NCBI GenBank assembly: GCA_964432875.1
Contig: CAYSPJ010000036.1
Location: 1 to 43,075, forward strand
Reading direction: 5' to 3'
DNA from: JACJYE01 sp964432875
GTDB taxonomy: Bacteria; Bacteroidota; Bacteroidia; Chitinophagales; Saprospiraceae
Length of the DNA: 43,075 bases
Of this stretch, positions 41,983-43,075 are shown in pieces. Position 1 is the stretch's first letter. The number at the start of each line of letters is the position of its first letter. Under the pieces are notes generated by a model. It searched no databases. It was not told the origin of the DNA and saw nothing but the letters and a program-made list of their open reading frames with translations. The translations under genes and the position numbers were made by a program.

Positions 41983-43075
41983 ATGAAAAACCTATACTAT
42001 GCTATCATTGCAGCTTTAATGCTATGCTTAACCCCCCAATTAATTTTTGCACAATTACAACCCTCGCCCCCTTTTCTTGGGGCGGCAGAGACCTTTGCTG
42101 TCTTTACTGCGGTTGGAGCGCTTACTAACAATGGCGCCACTGTAGTTACCGGCGATGTGGGCTCTAATGTCGGCGGCGTCACCGGTTTTCCACCGGGCGT
42201 AGTCATAGGAAGTATCCATGACGCCGATGGTGTTTCAGCAGCAGCAGCACCAGATGTGTGTGCCGCATATATGTATTTAGACGGCATTCTCGGAGGTACG
42301 GTGATTGGAACTACCTTAGGAAGCGGCCAGACCCTTACCCCAGACGTTTACATCCTCGGAGCGGCTTCCACCTTAAATGGAACCTTGATTTTGGATGCGG
42401 AAAATAATCCTGACGCTGTATTTATATTTCAGATAGACGGCGCCTTCGAAACAACCGTGGGTTCAACGGTTATGCTGATTAACGGTGCCTCCTTTTGTAA
42501 TGTTTATTGGCAGGTAAATGGGGCCGTCACCTTAGGAGAAGGGTCCATTTTCATGGGCACTATCATTGCTAATGGAGCAATCCAGATTTTGGAAGCCGCA
42601 GCGCTTTCGGGCAGAGCCCTTACCTGTGCGGGCGCCATTGAATTAAATAACAATATAATAAATAACGGGCTACCAGTAGAATCAATCATTACAGCAAGTG
42701 GGCCAACAACGTTTTGTACCGGCGGTAGCGTTACCCTTTCCGGTAATGTCGGCGGTGTTTGGAGCACGGGAGAAGCTACAGGATCGATAGTCGTAACTAC
42801 AAGTGGTGAGTTTTTTGTAACCAATACCGAAGAGTGTGGCACTGTAAATTCAGACACCATTATAGTTACCGTCAACCCGCTGCCCGATTGCACCATCACC
42901 GGCGATGACAACATCTGCCCCGGAGCATCCACTGAGCTGTGCGTGCCTCCGGGCGCCGCTTCCTATTTGTGGAGCACCGGCGGATCCACCAATTGCATCA
43001 CCGTAGATATGGCCGGGGTATATTCCGTCACCGTCACCGACGCAAACGGCTGCAGCAGCGTCTGCAGCATCACGG
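41983..43075 (+). CDS. DUF3494 ice-binding-like protein with Ig-like repeats, 5' part only (runs off right edge)
   Basis: The plus strand is open from the ATG at 41983 to the window end, giving 364 codons. Residues 1-24 are a signal peptide (MKNLYYAIIAALMLCLTPQLIFAQ). Residues about 30-225 match the DUF3494 (type I ice-binding) beta-solenoid: FLGAAETFAVFTAVGALTNN, TVVTGDVGSNVGGVTGFPPG, LDAENNPDAVFIFQIDGAFE, NVYWQVNGAVTLGEGSIFMG and GRALTCAGAIELNNN. After it come Cys-containing Ig/PKD-like repeats (CTGGSVTLSG, YLWSTGGSTNCITVD, YSVTVTDANGCSS) common in Bacteroidota adhesins. Such domains bind ice or act in adhesion; activity here is not shown. A T9SS tail would be expected beyond the edge. Confidence 0.9.
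   Translation, partial: MKNLYYAIIAALMLCLTPQLIFAQLQPSPPFLGAAETFAVFTAVGALTNNGATVVTGDVGSNVGGVTGFPPGVVIGSIHDADGVSAAAAPDVCAAYMYLDGILGGTVIGTTLGSGQTLTPDVYILGAASTLNGTLILDAENNPDAVFIFQIDGAFETTVGSTVMLINGASFCNVYWQVNGAVTLGEGSIFMGTIIANGAIQILEAAALSGRALTCAGAIELNNNIINNGLPVESIITASGPTTFCTGGSVTLSGNVGGVWSTGEATGSIVVTTSGEFFVTNTEECGTVNSDTIIVTVNPLPDCTITGDDNICPGASTELCVPPGAASYLWSTGGSTNCITVDMAGVYSVTVTDANGCSSVCSIT

Overview
The window comes from a GC-rich member of the Bacteroidota, most likely a saprospirian (Lewinella/Phaeodactylibacter-like). The evidence is indirect but consistent: several very large secreted proteins end in Por/type IX secretion (T9SS) C-terminal domains, there are HYR, delta-60 and dockerin-like repeat proteins, and the recognisable promoters are of the Bacteroidota TAnnTTTG type rather than TATAAT. 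Almost no gene has a clear Shine-Dalgarno sequence. No rRNA, tRNA or CRISPR array was seen.

Layout. Positions 1-1924 (minus) hold the N-terminal 641 codons of a giant HYR-repeat surface protein that runs off the left edge. A NarL/LuxR response regulator with an Asn at the phosphoacceptor site follows (2548-3222, minus), then a Sfp-type phosphopantetheinyl transferase (minus) divergent from a WD40 protein (plus). Positions 5207-12051 (minus) carry a complete nine-gene N-type (alternate) F1F0-ATPase operon in the order beta-epsilon-Q-R-a-c-b-alpha-gamma, with no delta gene. Its c subunit has the two-carboxylate site, and its b subunit carries a delta-like tail.

From 12229 most genes are on the plus strand. 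They encode a secreted GH113-like glycosidase behind a degenerate peptidase-MA-like domain, dCTP deaminase, a 1148-residue delta-60/dockerin/cohesin-like T9SS protein, and an AddA/RecB-like helicase. The helicase gene is interrupted by 100 N flanked by an exact 55-nt duplication, which looks like an unmerged contig overlap. Next comes a tandem array of three 1.2-kaa metzincin metalloproteases (22092-33782) with P-domain, CSPG-like domain and T9SS tail. The copies are mosaics of one another and share a 179-nt perfectly identical block. Palindromic, transposase-free elements sit in both gaps between the copies. A strong intrinsic terminator closes the array.

The right part has housekeeping and catabolic genes: queE and a MATE transporter (minus), hutI, an outer-membrane-like protein and a secreted amidohydrolase (plus), a membrane-anchored GyrI-like protein (minus) and a DUF523/TudS-like protein (plus). 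Then comes an 840-nt gene-poor stretch with what looks like the 3' end of a decayed group II intron. Finally the 5' part of a DUF3494 ice-binding-like protein fused to Ig-like repeats runs off the right edge.

The most notable items are the mosaic protease array with its palindromic spacers, the N-ATPase with an unusual c-subunit site, the response regulator lacking its phosphoacceptor Asp, the pseudo-peptidase/GH113 fusion, and the helicase whose nuclease motif appears lost. I did not find a wholly new multi-gene system that I could defend.
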